A DNA stretch of 64,000 bases from Luteipulveratus flavus (GCF_029080175.1 NZ_JARFJC010000025.1), one strand, 5' to 3'; counted from the stretch's first letter, positions 16,871 to 24,945 are shown. Numbers and translations: made by a program. The notes: a model not told the origin generated them from the sequence alone.

Positions 16871-17388
16871 CAGGGGAGTGAGCTCCCCGCCTGGGTCGCG
16901 AGCAGCTTCGCCTCACGACGCGCCGCGCGGGCGGCTCGCCGGGCACCACGGCGCGACTGGTCGGCGCCCTGGGCGGCCCGCCAGCGCAGGCTCGGCTTGC
17001 CGGCCGTGTCGACGGCGGCCAGGATCACGCCGCCGAGGATGGCGGCGTTGCGGAAGAAGCCGGACTTCTTCTGCGCCTTGCGCGCCGGGTCGGTCTCGGC
17101 CCAGAACCCCTCGTGCACGTAGGTGCTGGGCCCCATGAGCGCGCCGAGCAGGACCGCGGCGGGGCGCGGGAACCGGCCGGTGCCCAGCAGCGCGGCACCC
17201 ACCAGCTGGGCGCCACCGACCCCGCGGACGATCAGCTCCGGGTCGTTGGGTACGCCCGTCTCCTTGGCGGCCTTCTCGACGAACGGTGCGAGCTCCTCGG
17301 CGTGTGCCTTGGGCGTGCGCACGTTGTTGAGGCCCTCGTAGACGAAGTACGAGGCGAGCAGGGGACGTGCCAGGCGACGAACGAGCAT
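16870..17388 (-). CDS. DoxX-family membrane protein
   Basis: Small membrane protein, 172 aa, with about four hydrophobic segments (for example LARPLLASYFVYEGL, AQLVGAALLGTGR, NAAILGGVILAAVD). The pattern is that of the DoxX/DUF417-like group seen throughout actinobacteria, whose function is mostly undefined and sometimes linked to oxidative stress. The C-terminal tail is rich in Arg and Ala. Start at 17388 because AAGGAG lies 8 nt upstream; the GTG three codons earlier overlaps that site. First gene of the aroA operon, divergent from the SRAP gene. Confidence 0.75.
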   Translation of the reverse strand: MLVRRLARPLLASYFVYEGLNNVRTPKAHAEELAPFVEKAAKETGVPNDPELIVRGVGGAQLVGAALLGTGRFPRPAAVLLGALMGPSTYVHEGFWAETDPARKAQKKSGFFRNAAILGGVILAAVDTAGKPSLRWRAAQGADQSRRGARRAARAARREAKLLATQAGSSLP

Positions 17389-17495
17389 GCGTTCCACTCC
17401 TTGCGTGGGTCGGGGGTGCTTCTCCTGGGCCTACGGTATGCCCGCGCGGCGTCCGGGCGGGAGATGAGTCCGTGGACGCGCCTATGCTCGCCATC

Positions 17496-18332
17496 ATGTG
17501 CGGCCGCTATGCCTCGAGCGCCAGCGCCGAGGACCTGATCGACGAGTTCGACATCGACGAGGACCGGCTGGACGACGCCACGCGCAGTCTGCTCGTGAAT
17601 CCGCAGGACCCGCCGGTCGGTGAGCCGGACTTCAACGTGGCGCCCACCAAGCAGACGCCGGTCGTCCTGACCCGCAGGCCGCGGGGCGACTCCGACGGCG
17701 ACCCGACCCGTCAGCTGCGCCTGCTGACCTGGGGGCTCGTGCCGCCGTGGTCGAAGGACGTCAAGATCGGCACCCGCATGATCAATGCCCGATCGGAGGA
17801 CATCCTCGCCAGCCGGGCGTACGCCAAGGCGGCCACCTCACGACGCTGCCTGGTTCCCGCCGACGGCTGGTACGAGTGGCAGGCCAGCCCGACCGCCGTC
17901 GACGCGAAGGGGAAGCCGCGCAAGCAGCCGTTCTACGTCCGCCGCGCGGACGGGGACCCCATCGCCTTCGCCGGGGTGTACGAGTTCTGGAAGGACCGCA
18001 GCAAGGACCCCGACGACCCCCTCGCCTGGCTCGCCTCGTACGCGATCATCACCACCGCCGCGGAGCCCGGGCTGGACCGGATCCACGACCGGCAGCCCAT
18101 GGTCCTGGACCGCGGGGACTGGCAGGCGTGGCTGGACCCCGAGCAGAAGGACCCGGACGTCGTCGAGCGGCTCCTGCAGGGCGCGCCGCCGGGGCGGTTC
18201 GAGGCCTGGCCGGTCAGCCGGGCCGTCAGCAGCAACCGCAACAACGGGCCCGCGCTCGTCGATCCGGTGGGTCAGGAGGAGCTCGACGGCGTCGTCGACC
18301 CGATGACCGGCGAAGTCATCGGGGCGCGGTAG
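17496..18332 (+). CDS. SOS response-associated peptidase (SRAP/HMCES family)
   Basis: The 278-aa protein belongs to the family that covalently traps abasic sites in single-stranded DNA through an N-terminal cysteine. After Met removal, Cys2 (MCGRYA) is exposed. Other family signatures present are NVAPTKQTPVV, WGLVPPWSKD, INARSE, RRCLVPADGWYEW with the active glutamate, and HDRQPMVL with the active histidine. The ATG at 17496 must be the start, since Cys2 is essential; a TATGCT box ends 7 nt before it, so translation is probably leaderless. The next gene begins 2 nt after its stop. Confidence 0.93.
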   Translation: MCGRYASSASAEDLIDEFDIDEDRLDDATRSLLVNPQDPPVGEPDFNVAPTKQTPVVLTRRPRGDSDGDPTRQLRLLTWGLVPPWSKDVKIGTRMINARSEDILASRAYAKAATSRRCLVPADGWYEWQASPTAVDAKGKPRKQPFYVRRADGDPIAFAGVYEFWKDRSKDPDDPLAWLASYAIITTAAEPGLDRIHDRQPMVLDRGDWQAWLDPEQKDPDVVERLLQGAPPGRFEAWPVSRAVSSNRNNGPALVDPVGQEELDGVVDPMTGEVIGAR

Positions 18333-18334
18333 TC

Positions 18335-18961
18335 GTGGCGGTCCGGGAGATCGAGACGCCGGTCGGGACGGCCCGCGCCCATGTGCTGCGGGCCGGCGAC
18401 CCCCGGGGCTCGGTCGTGCTCAGCCACGGTGCCGGCGGCGGCATCGGCGCCAAGGACCTGGAGGCGCTGCGGGCGCTCGTCGACGAGGGCTGGACGTACG
18501 TGCTGGTCGAGCAGCCGTGGCGGGTCGCGGGCAAGCGGCTGGCACCTCCACCGGCGACGCTGGACCGGGCGTGGCTCCCGGTGATGGCCGCCCTGACCTC
18601 GGGGCGCTGGAGGCTGCCGAGGCCGCTGGTCCAGGGTGGGCGCTCGGCCGGTGCCCGGGTCGGGTGCCGTACGGCCGTCCAGGTCGGTGCGGACGCCGTC
18701 CTCGCGCTGTCGTTCCCGCTGCACCCGCCGGGCCGGCCGGAGAGCTCGCGGGCGGGCGAGGCGCGGCTGGTGCTCGACGCCGGCCTCCCGTTCGCCGTCG
18801 TGCAGGGTGACCGCGACCCGTTCGGATCACCCGAGGACGTCCGCGAGGCGCTCGGCGCGCGGGCCCACGTGTTCCGGGCGCGCGGCGACCACAGCTTCAG
18901 CAAGCACCCCGAGGACGTCGTCGACGAGGTGCGTTCCTGGCTCAACACCCTCTCGGCCTGA
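18335..18961 (+). CDS. Alpha/beta hydrolase of the KANL3/TEX30 type
   Basis: Small hydrolase of 208 aa starting at GTG, 2 nt after the SRAP stop. VLSHGAGGGIGAKD forms the oxyanion loop and GGRSAGARVG is the nucleophile elbow. The aspartate is probably in QGDRDPFGSP and the histidine in GDHSFSKH, so the triad looks complete. The small size and GRSAG elbow suit the TEX30-like group, whose substrates are not known. Coupling to the SRAP gene may reflect only compact packing. Confidence 0.8.
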   Translation: MAVREIETPVGTARAHVLRAGDPRGSVVLSHGAGGGIGAKDLEALRALVDEGWTYVLVEQPWRVAGKRLAPPPATLDRAWLPVMAALTSGRWRLPRPLVQGGRSAGARVGCRTAVQVGADAVLALSFPLHPPGRPESSRAGEARLVLDAGLPFAVVQGDRDPFGSPEDVREALGARAHVFRARGDHSFSKHPEDVVDEVRSWLNTLSA

Positions 18962-18986
18962 TCGCGCGCAGGCATAGCCTGGCCGC

Positions 18987-19994
18987 ATGGCGCTCACGAT
19001 CGGGTACAAGGCATCAGCCGAGCAGTTCGACCCCCGCGAGCTCGTCGAGCTCGCCGTCCACGCCGAGTCGGTGGGGCTGGACTCGGCGTTCGCCTCCGAC
19101 CACTTCCAGCCGTGGAGGCACAACGGCGGTCACGCCCCGCACGCCCTGACCTGGCTCGCGGCGGCAGGGGAGCGGACCGAGCGGATCCGGCTCGGCACCT
19201 CGGTGCTCACCCCGACGTTCCGGTACAACCCGGCGGTTCTCGCCCAGACGTTCGCCACCCTCGGCTGCCTCTACCCGGGCCGGGTGGTCCTCGGGGTCGG
19301 CACCGGCGAGGCCCTCAACGAGATCGCCGTCGGCCAGCAGGAGTGGCCGGAGTTCAAGGAGCGGTTCGGCCGGCTGCGGGAGTCCGTACGGCTGATGCGA
19401 CGGCTGTGGACCCAGGAGCGGGTGACCTTCGAGGGCGACTACTACCGCACCTCGGACGCCACGATCTACGACCGCCCCGACGAGCCGATCCCGGTGTACG
19501 TCGCCGCCGGCGGTCCGACCGTGGCGAAGTACGCGGGCCGGATGGGCGACGGGATGATCTGCACCTCCGGGAAGGGTCGCGAGCTGTACGCCGACCAGCT
19601 CGTGCCGGCGATGCACGACGGCATGGCGGCCGGCGAGCGGGACGCCGGATCGGTGGAGCAGCTGCTCGAGGTCAAGGTGTCCTACGACACCGACCCCGAC
19701 CAGGCGCTGGAGAACACCCGGTTCTGGGCGCCGCTGTCGCTGACCGCGGAGCAGAAGCACTCGGTGCACGACCCGCAGGAGATGGAGCGCGTCGCCGACG
19801 AGCTGCCGATCGAGCAGGTCGCCTCGCGGTGGATCGTCGCCTCGGAGCCGGAGACCGTGGTCGAGCAGCTCAAGCCCTACCTGGACCTCGGCTTCAGCCA
19901 CCTGGTCTTCCACGCGCCGGGGCACGACCAGCGGCGGTTCCTCGACCAGTTCTCGCGCGACGTCGTCCCGCTGCTACGGGAGCAGTCGGCCTAG
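18987..19994 (+). CDS. fgd: F420-dependent glucose-6-phosphate dehydrogenase
   Basis: Luciferase-like TIM-barrel enzyme of 335 aa that oxidises glucose 6-phosphate while reducing cofactor F420. It matches mycobacterial Fgd1 closely by eye: LGYKASAEQF-like start, SDHFQPWRHNGGHAP (with catalytic His and Trp), GTSVLTPTFRYNPA, GVGTGEALNE (catalytic Glu), ICTSGKGRELY and the closing HLVFHAPGHDQRRFL. A TAGCCT box ends 6 nt before the ATG, so the mRNA is probably leaderless. Its stop codon shares bases with that of the convergent ferritin gene. It implies that the organism makes F420. Confidence 0.93.
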   Translation: MALTIGYKASAEQFDPRELVELAVHAESVGLDSAFASDHFQPWRHNGGHAPHALTWLAAAGERTERIRLGTSVLTPTFRYNPAVLAQTFATLGCLYPGRVVLGVGTGEALNEIAVGQQEWPEFKERFGRLRESVRLMRRLWTQERVTFEGDYYRTSDATIYDRPDEPIPVYVAAGGPTVAKYAGRMGDGMICTSGKGRELYADQLVPAMHDGMAAGERDAGSVEQLLEVKVSYDTDPDQALENTRFWAPLSLTAEQKHSVHDPQEMERVADELPIEQVASRWIVASEPETVVEQLKPYLDLGFSHLVFHAPGHDQRRFLDQFSRDVVPLLREQSA

Positions 19995-20536
19995 AGCGCA
20001 CCGCCGGCAGCCGTCGGCGCGGAGCTGTCCTCGCCCTGGTCGCCGACGCGCTCGCGGGCCAGGTGGTCCTCGATCTGGAACCAGTCCTTGCCGGCGCGCT
20101 CGGCGATCGTGAGCAGCGTGTTCATGGCGGCGACCTCCTCGACCTGCTCCTTGAGGAACCAGAGCATGAACTGCTCGCCGAGGACGTCACCCTCGGACCG
20201 GGCTGCTCGGAAGAGGGCCTCGATCTGGGTCGTGACGATCTTCTCCTGGGACAGCGCCAGGGCGATCGGCTCGGTCGGCGCCTCGAAGTCGCCGCGCACC
20301 TCGTCGACGCCGGGGATGCGGACGCCCCAGTCGCGGTCGAGGAGGTACCGCACGATCATCATGGCGTGGTTGCGCTCCTCGACGGCCTGCGCGTAGAAGT
20401 GCGACGCCAGCCGGGGGAGGTCGTGGTCGTCGAACCACACCGCGATCGCGATGTACTGCTGCGAGGCGGTGAACTCATGCCGTACCTGGTCGCACAGCAG
20501 GTCACGGAAGCTCTGAGCGGTCTTGGCGCGAGGCAT
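19991..20536 (-). CDS. bfr: Ferritin
   Basis: Iron-storage protein of 181 aa. The diiron ferroxidase ligands are visible: Glu in HEFTASQQY, the EERNHA pair, and later Glu/Gln in EKIVTTQIEAL and FLKEQVEEV. It resembles the non-haem actinobacterial ferritin (BfrB type) that forms 24-mer cages. Start at 20536, with TACGTT ending 7 nt upstream (leaderless); longer readings would enter the sigR promoter region. It is divergent from sigR. Confidence 0.9.
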   Translation of the reverse strand: MPRAKTAQSFRDLLCDQVRHEFTASQQYIAIAVWFDDHDLPRLASHFYAQAVEERNHAMMIVRYLLDRDWGVRIPGVDEVRGDFEAPTEPIALALSQEKIVTTQIEALFRAARSEGDVLGEQFMLWFLKEQVEEVAAMNTLLTIAERAGKDWFQIEDHLARERVGDQGEDSSAPTAAGGAL

Positions 20537-20569
20537 GCCGGAAAACGTACTGGTTCTCGGCCGGCCGCG

Positions 20570-20596
20570 GGAATGGGTGAACGCGTCGGCGGCGTT
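20570..20596 (+). promoter_or_regulatory. SigR-type promoter upstream of sigR
   Basis: GGAAT (20570-20574), 19-bp spacer, GTT (20594-20596): the consensus recognised by the SigR/SigH group. It implies positive autoregulation. The start codon of sigR is 158 bp downstream, and a second, housekeeping-like -10 box (TAAACT, 20740-20745) lies close to the ATG. Confidence 0.7.
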
Positions 20597-20753
20597 GACG
20601 CCGGTGTGCTCCTCGTGGGCACGCGCCGCTTGCCGACAGCAGAAGGAGCTCTCGTTGCTGCTCGCCGCCTGTACGCCGACCGGGTACCGCACCGATGGGG
20701 TGCGATCCGGCTCGGAGACGCCTGTGTCCGACCGAGGACTAAACTGGTCAGCG

Positions 20754-21407
20754 ATGACTGACGAGTCCGTCTCCTCGGAGACACCGAACGACCGGACGAC
20801 CGACGACGCCACCGTGGATGTCGCGGCCGAGACCCCTGCCGAGCGGGCCGCGCGCTTCGAGCGCGAGGCGATGCCCTTCCTGGACCAGCTGTACAGCGCC
20901 GCCCTGCGCACGACGCGCAACCCGAGCGACGCCGAGGACCTGGTGCAGGAGACGTTCGCCAAGGCGTACGCCGCGTTCCACCAGTACAAGCCCGGCACCA
21001 ACCTCAAGGCCTGGCTCTACCGGATCCTCACGAACACCTACATCAACACCTACCGCAAGAAGCAGCGGCAGCCGCAGCAGTCCGACTCCTCCGACATCGA
21101 GGACTACCAGCTGGCCCGCGCCGAGGCGCACAGCTCCAGCGGGCTGCGCTCGGCCGAGGTCGAGGCTCTGGACCATCTGCCGGACGCCGACGTGAAGCGG
21201 GCCCTGCAGCAGCTGCCCGACGACTTCCGGATGGCGGTCTACCTCGCCGATGTCGAAGGGTTCGCGTACAAGGAGATCGCCGAGATCATGGAGACTCCGA
21301 TCGGCACCGTCATGTCGCGGCTGCACCGCGGCCGTCGCCAGCTGCGCGAGCTGCTGACGGACTACGCCCTGGAGCGTGGCTTCATCCGTGAGGGAGCGCC
21401 GTCGTGA
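20754..21407 (+). CDS. sigR: RNA polymerase sigma factor SigR/SigH (thiol stress)
   Basis: Group-4 sigma factor of 217 aa. Region 2 is at about 45-115 (LYSAALRTTRNPSDAEDLVQETF, LKAWLYRILTN, YRKKQR) and region 4 at about 145-205 (LPDDFRMAVYLADVEGFAYKEIAEIMETPIGTVMSRLHRGR). The sequence matches the disulfide-stress sigma factor of Streptomyces and mycobacteria, and the next gene encodes its redox-sensing anti-sigma factor. I chose the ATG at 20754. The frame is also open upstream past an internal GTG at 20604, so an N-terminally extended isoform from the SigR-type promoter is possible. Confidence 0.94.
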   Translation: MTDESVSSETPNDRTTDDATVDVAAETPAERAARFEREAMPFLDQLYSAALRTTRNPSDAEDLVQETFAKAYAAFHQYKPGTNLKAWLYRILTNTYINTYRKKQRQPQQSDSSDIEDYQLARAEAHSSSGLRSAEVEALDHLPDADVKRALQQLPDDFRMAVYLADVEGFAYKEIAEIMETPIGTVMSRLHRGRRQLRELLTDYALERGFIREGAPS

Positions 21408-21664
21408 CCAAGCCCGAGTGCCAGGCCGTCATGGAGCAGATCTACGCCTACCTGGACGGCGAGCTCGACCGCGCGTCGCAGGAGCGGCTCAAGCACCACC
21501 TGCTGGAGTGCCCGCCCTGCGTGGATGAGTACGAGCGGGACCTGCTGCTGAAGTCGCTGCTGCAGCGCTCCTGCGCGTGCGAGGAGGCGCCCACCGCGCT
21601 GCGCGCCCAGATCATGACGCGCATCTCCATCACCGTCACGAGCGTGCAGGTCGAGCGCGACTGA
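21404..21664 (+). CDS. rsrA: Zinc anti-sigma factor RsrA (mycothiol system)
   Basis: An 86-aa protein that binds SigR in the reduced state and releases it when its thiols are oxidised. The ZAS motif HxxxCxxC is present (His32, Cys36, Cys39) together with Cys6, which completes the zinc site as in Streptomyces RsrA. Two further cysteines lie in SCAC at 56-59. GTG start overlaps the sigR stop (GTGA). Confidence 0.94.
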   Translation: MTKPECQAVMEQIYAYLDGELDRASQERLKHHLLECPPCVDEYERDLLLKSLLQRSCACEEAPTALRAQIMTRISITVTSVQVERD

Positions 21665-21684
21665 CCACACGCATACCAACAACG

Positions 21685-21719
21685 CAGCCCCCGCAGGTGC
21701 CGATGCACCTCGGGGGCTG
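21685..21719 (+). terminator. Terminator after rsrA
   Basis: Fourteen paired bases with one bulged C, 6-nt loop: CAGCCCCCG plus AGGTG pair with CACCT plus CGGGGGCTG. It begins 21 nt after the rsrA stop and lies just past the end of the convergent bL37 gene, so it may serve both. Confidence 0.85.
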
Positions 21720-21751
21720 TGTCGTAGGACAGCCGGTCGCCGGCCGTCTGC

Positions 21752-21826
21752 TCAAGCGTTGGGCTTCTTGCCGTGGTTCGAGGCCTTACCCTTGCGCGAG
21801 CGGCGCTTGCGTGCGCGCTTGCTCAT
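21752..21826 (-). CDS. Ribosomal protein bL37 (24 aa, actinobacteria-specific)
   Basis: A tiny, very basic protein beginning MSKRARKRRSRKGKASNHG and ending KKPNA, recognised as the small actinobacterial large-subunit protein of the AURKAIP1/COX24 type. GGGAG stands 7 nt before the ATG. It often lies near sigR-rsrA type genes in actinobacteria. Confidence 0.9.
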   Translation of the reverse strand: MSKRARKRRSRKGKASNHGKKPNA

Positions 21827-21951
21827 GTGATGCTCCCTGCTTGGTGGAACCCCGGACAGGCCAGGGCGAACCGAGGTAGTGTCCCACAAGTCGCGCGGTG
21901 GAGGACAACTGCGCACCTGAGAGATTCCTGGCGACTTCTAGGGCGTCCAGG

Positions 21952-21957
21952 TAAAGT
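21952..21957 (+). promoter_or_regulatory. Putative -10 box before the peptide/HD-domain operon
   Basis: TAAAGT fits the TANNNT pattern used throughout the window. Transcription from here would give a leader of about 67 nt for the 26-codon peptide gene. No good -35 box is visible. The ATG 6 nt downstream (21964) could instead be read as a leaderless 52-codon frame. Confidence 0.4.
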
Positions 21958-21992
21958 AGTCGTATGTCTCGTCATGGGTCGGCGAGACCACG

Positions 21993-22024
21993 AGGCCACG
22001 TCCCCCCGCGTGGCCTGGAGGAGG
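21993..22024 (+). promoter_or_regulatory. Leader hairpin abutting a very strong Shine-Dalgarno site
   Basis: Perfect 8-bp stem AGGCCACG / CGTGGCCT (21993-22000 and 22009-22016) with a C-rich 8-nt loop, directly followed by GGAGGAGG (22017-22024) and, after AACGTC, the ATG at 22031. A hairpin touching the ribosome site could modulate translation; whether it does is unknown. Confidence 0.5.
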
Positions 22025-22030
22025 AACGTC

Positions 22031-22111
22031 ATGTGGTCGCTTCTGGCGTCAATGCTCGGCATGCACAACGGCACGCAGATGCAGAGTTCCAACGTGACGT
22101 GGAATCCCTGA
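22031..22111 (+). CDS. Putative 26-aa hydrophobic peptide upstream of the HD-domain pair
   Basis: Starts MWSLLASMLG and ends SNVTWNP. Support comes from GGAGGAGG 6 nt before the ATG, third-position G/C near 85 percent as in real genes here, and a position 20 nt before the first HD gene, so one mRNA is likely. The N-terminal third is hydrophobic and the rest polar and uncharged except one His. I do not recognise a family. It could be a signal peptide-like pheromone, a membrane micro-protein or a translational leader for the next gene. An overlapping 52-codon frame (21964-22122) competes for the same DNA. Confidence 0.55.
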   Translation: MWSLLASMLGMHNGTQMQSSNVTWNP

Positions 22112-22131
22112 TCGACGCCTGAGGTTCGCGT

Positions 22132-23502
22132 ATGGTCGCCCTCGCGTCGCGCTCGTGGTCGCGTGCCGCGACATACGTGGCAGTGCTCTTTGTTTGCACT
22201 GCATTAGCAGCAGCACCGGCAGCACGGTACCTTTCTCAGCCGTACTCCTGGGCCGTCCTTGTGATTCTCACTGCTATTGGTTGGCTCGCCAGTGAGATTC
22301 GGCAGAATGAAGTCGAGAATCGCAGTTCGGTGTCATTTGTCGCGATTGTTCAGTCCGCTGCCATACCCCTCGTCGGACCTTTGGGCGGCGCGATCATTGG
22401 TCTCTTGCCGCCACTGGTTACGCGAGTCAAACAGCCGCCAATAGCTCGGGCCTTTAATGCCACAATGAGTGGCACAATCGGGGCGGTCGCGGGATGGGTG
22501 TACGTGCTGCTATCAGGTCACGTAGGTCTGAGTCGTCCAGCGAGCGTTGACATCGGTGATGTCGTTACGCAATTTCTTCTGCCGCTCATGATCGCAAATA
22601 TCTCTATGTTCTGCATCAATGCAGTTCTCTTGGCGGGAATTGTTTCGATCACCTCTCCAGCAACCTTTGCAGCTTCGTTTTTCTCCGCTATCCGCTCGGG
22701 TTGGATGACCTACGTTGGTTATGGTGTAGTCGCGTTTCTTTTTGCGGAACTATGGGTTGTTGAGTCCCTGGGCGCGGTCGCTATTCTACTAATACTTGCC
22801 CCGCTTACTTTGGCGCAATGGTCTATCTCCCAACAGGCCGCTGAACGTCAGATTCACTACCAGACAGTCGCGACATTGGTCGCAGCTGTCGAGGCAAGGC
22901 ACCCGACGACGCGAGGAACGAGCCAAGAGGTCAACCAAGTGAGCGGGCTGATTGGCGACGAGTTGAAGTTGCGCGCTCGCGCGAAGGAAGCATTGCGGTT
23001 TGCGGCGGTCTTGCGAAATGTTGGTCTGATCGCGCCGGTCGAGCGCTCGCCGGAGGTGCCGGGTAAGTTGGATGGTGCTACCCTGGAGCGAATCTATGAG
23101 CATCCCGATCGTGGTGTTGCAATGCTGAGTGAAATCGACTTCTTGCGGCGAAGTTCTGAGGCAATACGATTTCATCACGAACGGTGGGATGGCGGGGGTT
23201 ATCCCAATGGACTCCAAGGCGAGGCGATTCCAGTGCTTAGCCGAATTATCAGCGTCGCTGACGGCTACGTTGCACTCGCTCGTAAGGAAGAAAATATCGA
23301 CGTTCGTTCGGTGATTAACTCCTTGAGACGGAGGGCGGGCGGCCAATTCGACCCGGAGTGTGTTCTCGCTCTAGAGCGCGCTTACCAAAGGGGCCGACTT
23401 GAAACTCTGAGGCTTAGTGTTCCCAACCCCTCTGATCTTGACCATGCCGACCCGACCATCTCTGATCTGATGATGCTTATGCGATTGGGCGAGCAGCGGT
23501 GA
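22132..23502 (+). CDS. Membrane protein with degenerate HD-GYP domain, first of pair (GYP half kept)
   Basis: A 456-aa protein. Residues about 10-235 form six or seven hydrophobic segments; residues about 250-430 resemble an HD-GYP domain, the family of cyclic-di-GMP phosphodiesterases. The second half of the motif is intact (HHERWDGGGYPNGL near 346, plus EHPDRG near 323) but the HD dyad is replaced (AAVLRNVGLI near 290, where LHDIGK is expected) and the first histidine is missing (TSQEV). Full catalysis is therefore doubtful. Codons often end in A or T, unlike neighbours. The GTG of the second HD gene overlaps the stop, implying a complex with it. The role is unknown; signalling at the membrane is an inference. 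Confidence 0.72.
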   Translation: MVALASRSWSRAATYVAVLFVCTALAAAPAARYLSQPYSWAVLVILTAIGWLASEIRQNEVENRSSVSFVAIVQSAAIPLVGPLGGAIIGLLPPLVTRVKQPPIARAFNATMSGTIGAVAGWVYVLLSGHVGLSRPASVDIGDVVTQFLLPLMIANISMFCINAVLLAGIVSITSPATFAASFFSAIRSGWMTYVGYGVVAFLFAELWVVESLGAVAILLILAPLTLAQWSISQQAAERQIHYQTVATLVAAVEARHPTTRGTSQEVNQVSGLIGDELKLRARAKEALRFAAVLRNVGLIAPVERSPEVPGKLDGATLERIYEHPDRGVAMLSEIDFLRRSSEAIRFHHERWDGGGYPNGLQGEAIPVLSRIISVADGYVALARKEENIDVRSVINSLRRRAGGQFDPECVLALERAYQRGRLETLRLSVPNPSDLDHADPTISDLMMLMRLGEQR

Positions 23503-24827
23503 CGAAGGAGAGTGGGCGAAGAATCGTCGCAGGTCCATTTGCTGTGCTGATTGTGGTCGCTATCCTCGTTGCTGCCGTGCTGCACTTGGGGAGGGATGAC
23601 CTCGCCGCGACAGACTTCACAGTCATTGTTGCCCTTACTGCAGTTATGTATTTCGGAGAGATCCTTCGCTTACGTGGCCTCGGTCCTCGCGGTCTTTCGC
23701 CGCTCGCCGTGGCAGGCGCGATTGGATTGTGTTTCTCCTATCAAGCCACCGAACGGAATCTCGTGTACGGGGCGGATGTTGTGATCGTTGCAGCCTCGGC
23801 GTCGCTTTTGGTCGGAATATCAACGCTCTGGTTGAGATGGCGATCTACGATTGATGTAGCCGCCTACGCGGTGCGAATCATTGCGATCAGCTTGGCGGCG
23901 ATTCTTTTTAGGTCCATTTCGCTCGACGGCGACCGGACCCTACTTCAGTGTGCGCAAGACACACGGTTTCCACGGTGGCGTGTGGCCTTGTTCATGATCT
24001 TGGTCGCTATTGGGGCTCATGCGGTCGAACTTGCCTTGCAAGTACTTCTCAGACGCGCAAGAGAAGGCCGGCCAATCGGCGTCATCATGCGAGAGGACCT
24101 TCGCGAGATGGTGCCTCCTACTCTTGCGGCAGTGTCGACCGGTGTGGTTCTTGCTCTCGGAATCAGATCACTAAATCTTCTCGCCATCCCATTGTTCGTT
24201 TTGCCGTTGGTGTTGATGAGATATGCTATGCAGCGCCAGGAGCGAATAAATCAGTCGCGACGGCAGGCGATAGCCGCCCTCTCAAAGATGACCGATCTCG
24301 CTGGTTATACCCGCGCGGACCACGCCGCACGCGTAGCGCAACTGTGCGGGCGCGTAGGGCTCCAACTCGGCCTGGCGGATTCAGAAATGGCAGACCTTGA
24401 GACCGCAGCTCTGATGCACGATATCGGCCAGGTCTCGCTCGGAGAGCCAATTCCTGGAGGGGCCACGGTGGACGCCGCGCCACGTGACCAGCAACGAATC
24501 GCCGATGAAGGTGCCGAGATTGTGAAACGGACCGGCTCACCAGAGCGGGTCGTCAGCATCGTTCAGCAGCAAGCGGTCCCGTTCCGCCGGCTAGTTGAGG
24601 AGGGCGAGCGGTTGTCGCTCTCGGCCCGAATACTCAAGGTATGCAACGCATACGACGACTTCAGCGGTGGCGATCCCAGCCGCCGAGACGCCGCTCTTCT
24701 TCGTCTTCGCCTCGGGCTGGGTTACGAGTATGACCCTGAGGTCGTCCAAGTATTGGCACAGGTGACGGCGGACTCGAGCGAATTGACGCCGGCAAGGAGT
24801 GGCGCGGGTTCTGGTGTCCCTGCCTGA
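23499..24827 (+). CDS. Membrane protein with degenerate HD domain, second of pair (HD half kept)
   Basis: A 442-aa protein coupled to the previous gene (GTGA overlap). About seven hydrophobic segments occupy residues 10-240. The C-terminal domain keeps the first histidine (DHAARV near 274) and the HD dyad (LMHDIGQ near 305), but the HHE-DG-GYP half is gone (VQQQAVPFRRL). It is thus the mirror image of its partner, which lost HD and kept GYP. A heterodimer whose domains complement one another, or a pair of non-catalytic nucleotide sensors, are the two obvious readings. Base composition is low in GC for this genome. Confidence 0.7.
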   Translation: MTKESGRRIVAGPFAVLIVVAILVAAVLHLGRDDLAATDFTVIVALTAVMYFGEILRLRGLGPRGLSPLAVAGAIGLCFSYQATERNLVYGADVVIVAASASLLVGISTLWLRWRSTIDVAAYAVRIIAISLAAILFRSISLDGDRTLLQCAQDTRFPRWRVALFMILVAIGAHAVELALQVLLRRAREGRPIGVIMREDLREMVPPTLAAVSTGVVLALGIRSLNLLAIPLFVLPLVLMRYAMQRQERINQSRRQAIAALSKMTDLAGYTRADHAARVAQLCGRVGLQLGLADSEMADLETAALMHDIGQVSLGEPIPGGATVDAAPRDQQRIADEGAEIVKRTGSPERVVSIVQQQAVPFRRLVEEGERLSLSARILKVCNAYDDFSGGDPSRRDAALLRLRLGLGYEYDPEVVQVLAQVTADSSELTPARSGAGSGVPA

Positions 24828-24945
24828 ACTTATGTGGTGGGATGGTCTGCGACCGTGTTCGGGGACAGGGGGCTTGTTGTGCATGTTCGAGGATCGGGGT
24901 CCGCGAGTCGCCTCCGGCTGACACAGACGAGTAGGGCGCTCAATC

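Noticed and set aside
20537..21007. N-terminal extension of ferritin by about 157 codons
   Set aside because: It would run antisense through the sigR promoter and early sigR codons; the ferritin fold starts at 20536.
21964..22122. A 52-codon frame, leaderless from TAAAGT
   Set aside because: Third-position G/C is only about 60 percent and the overlapping 26-codon frame has a strong ribosome site. Not fully excluded, so mentioned with the peptide finding.
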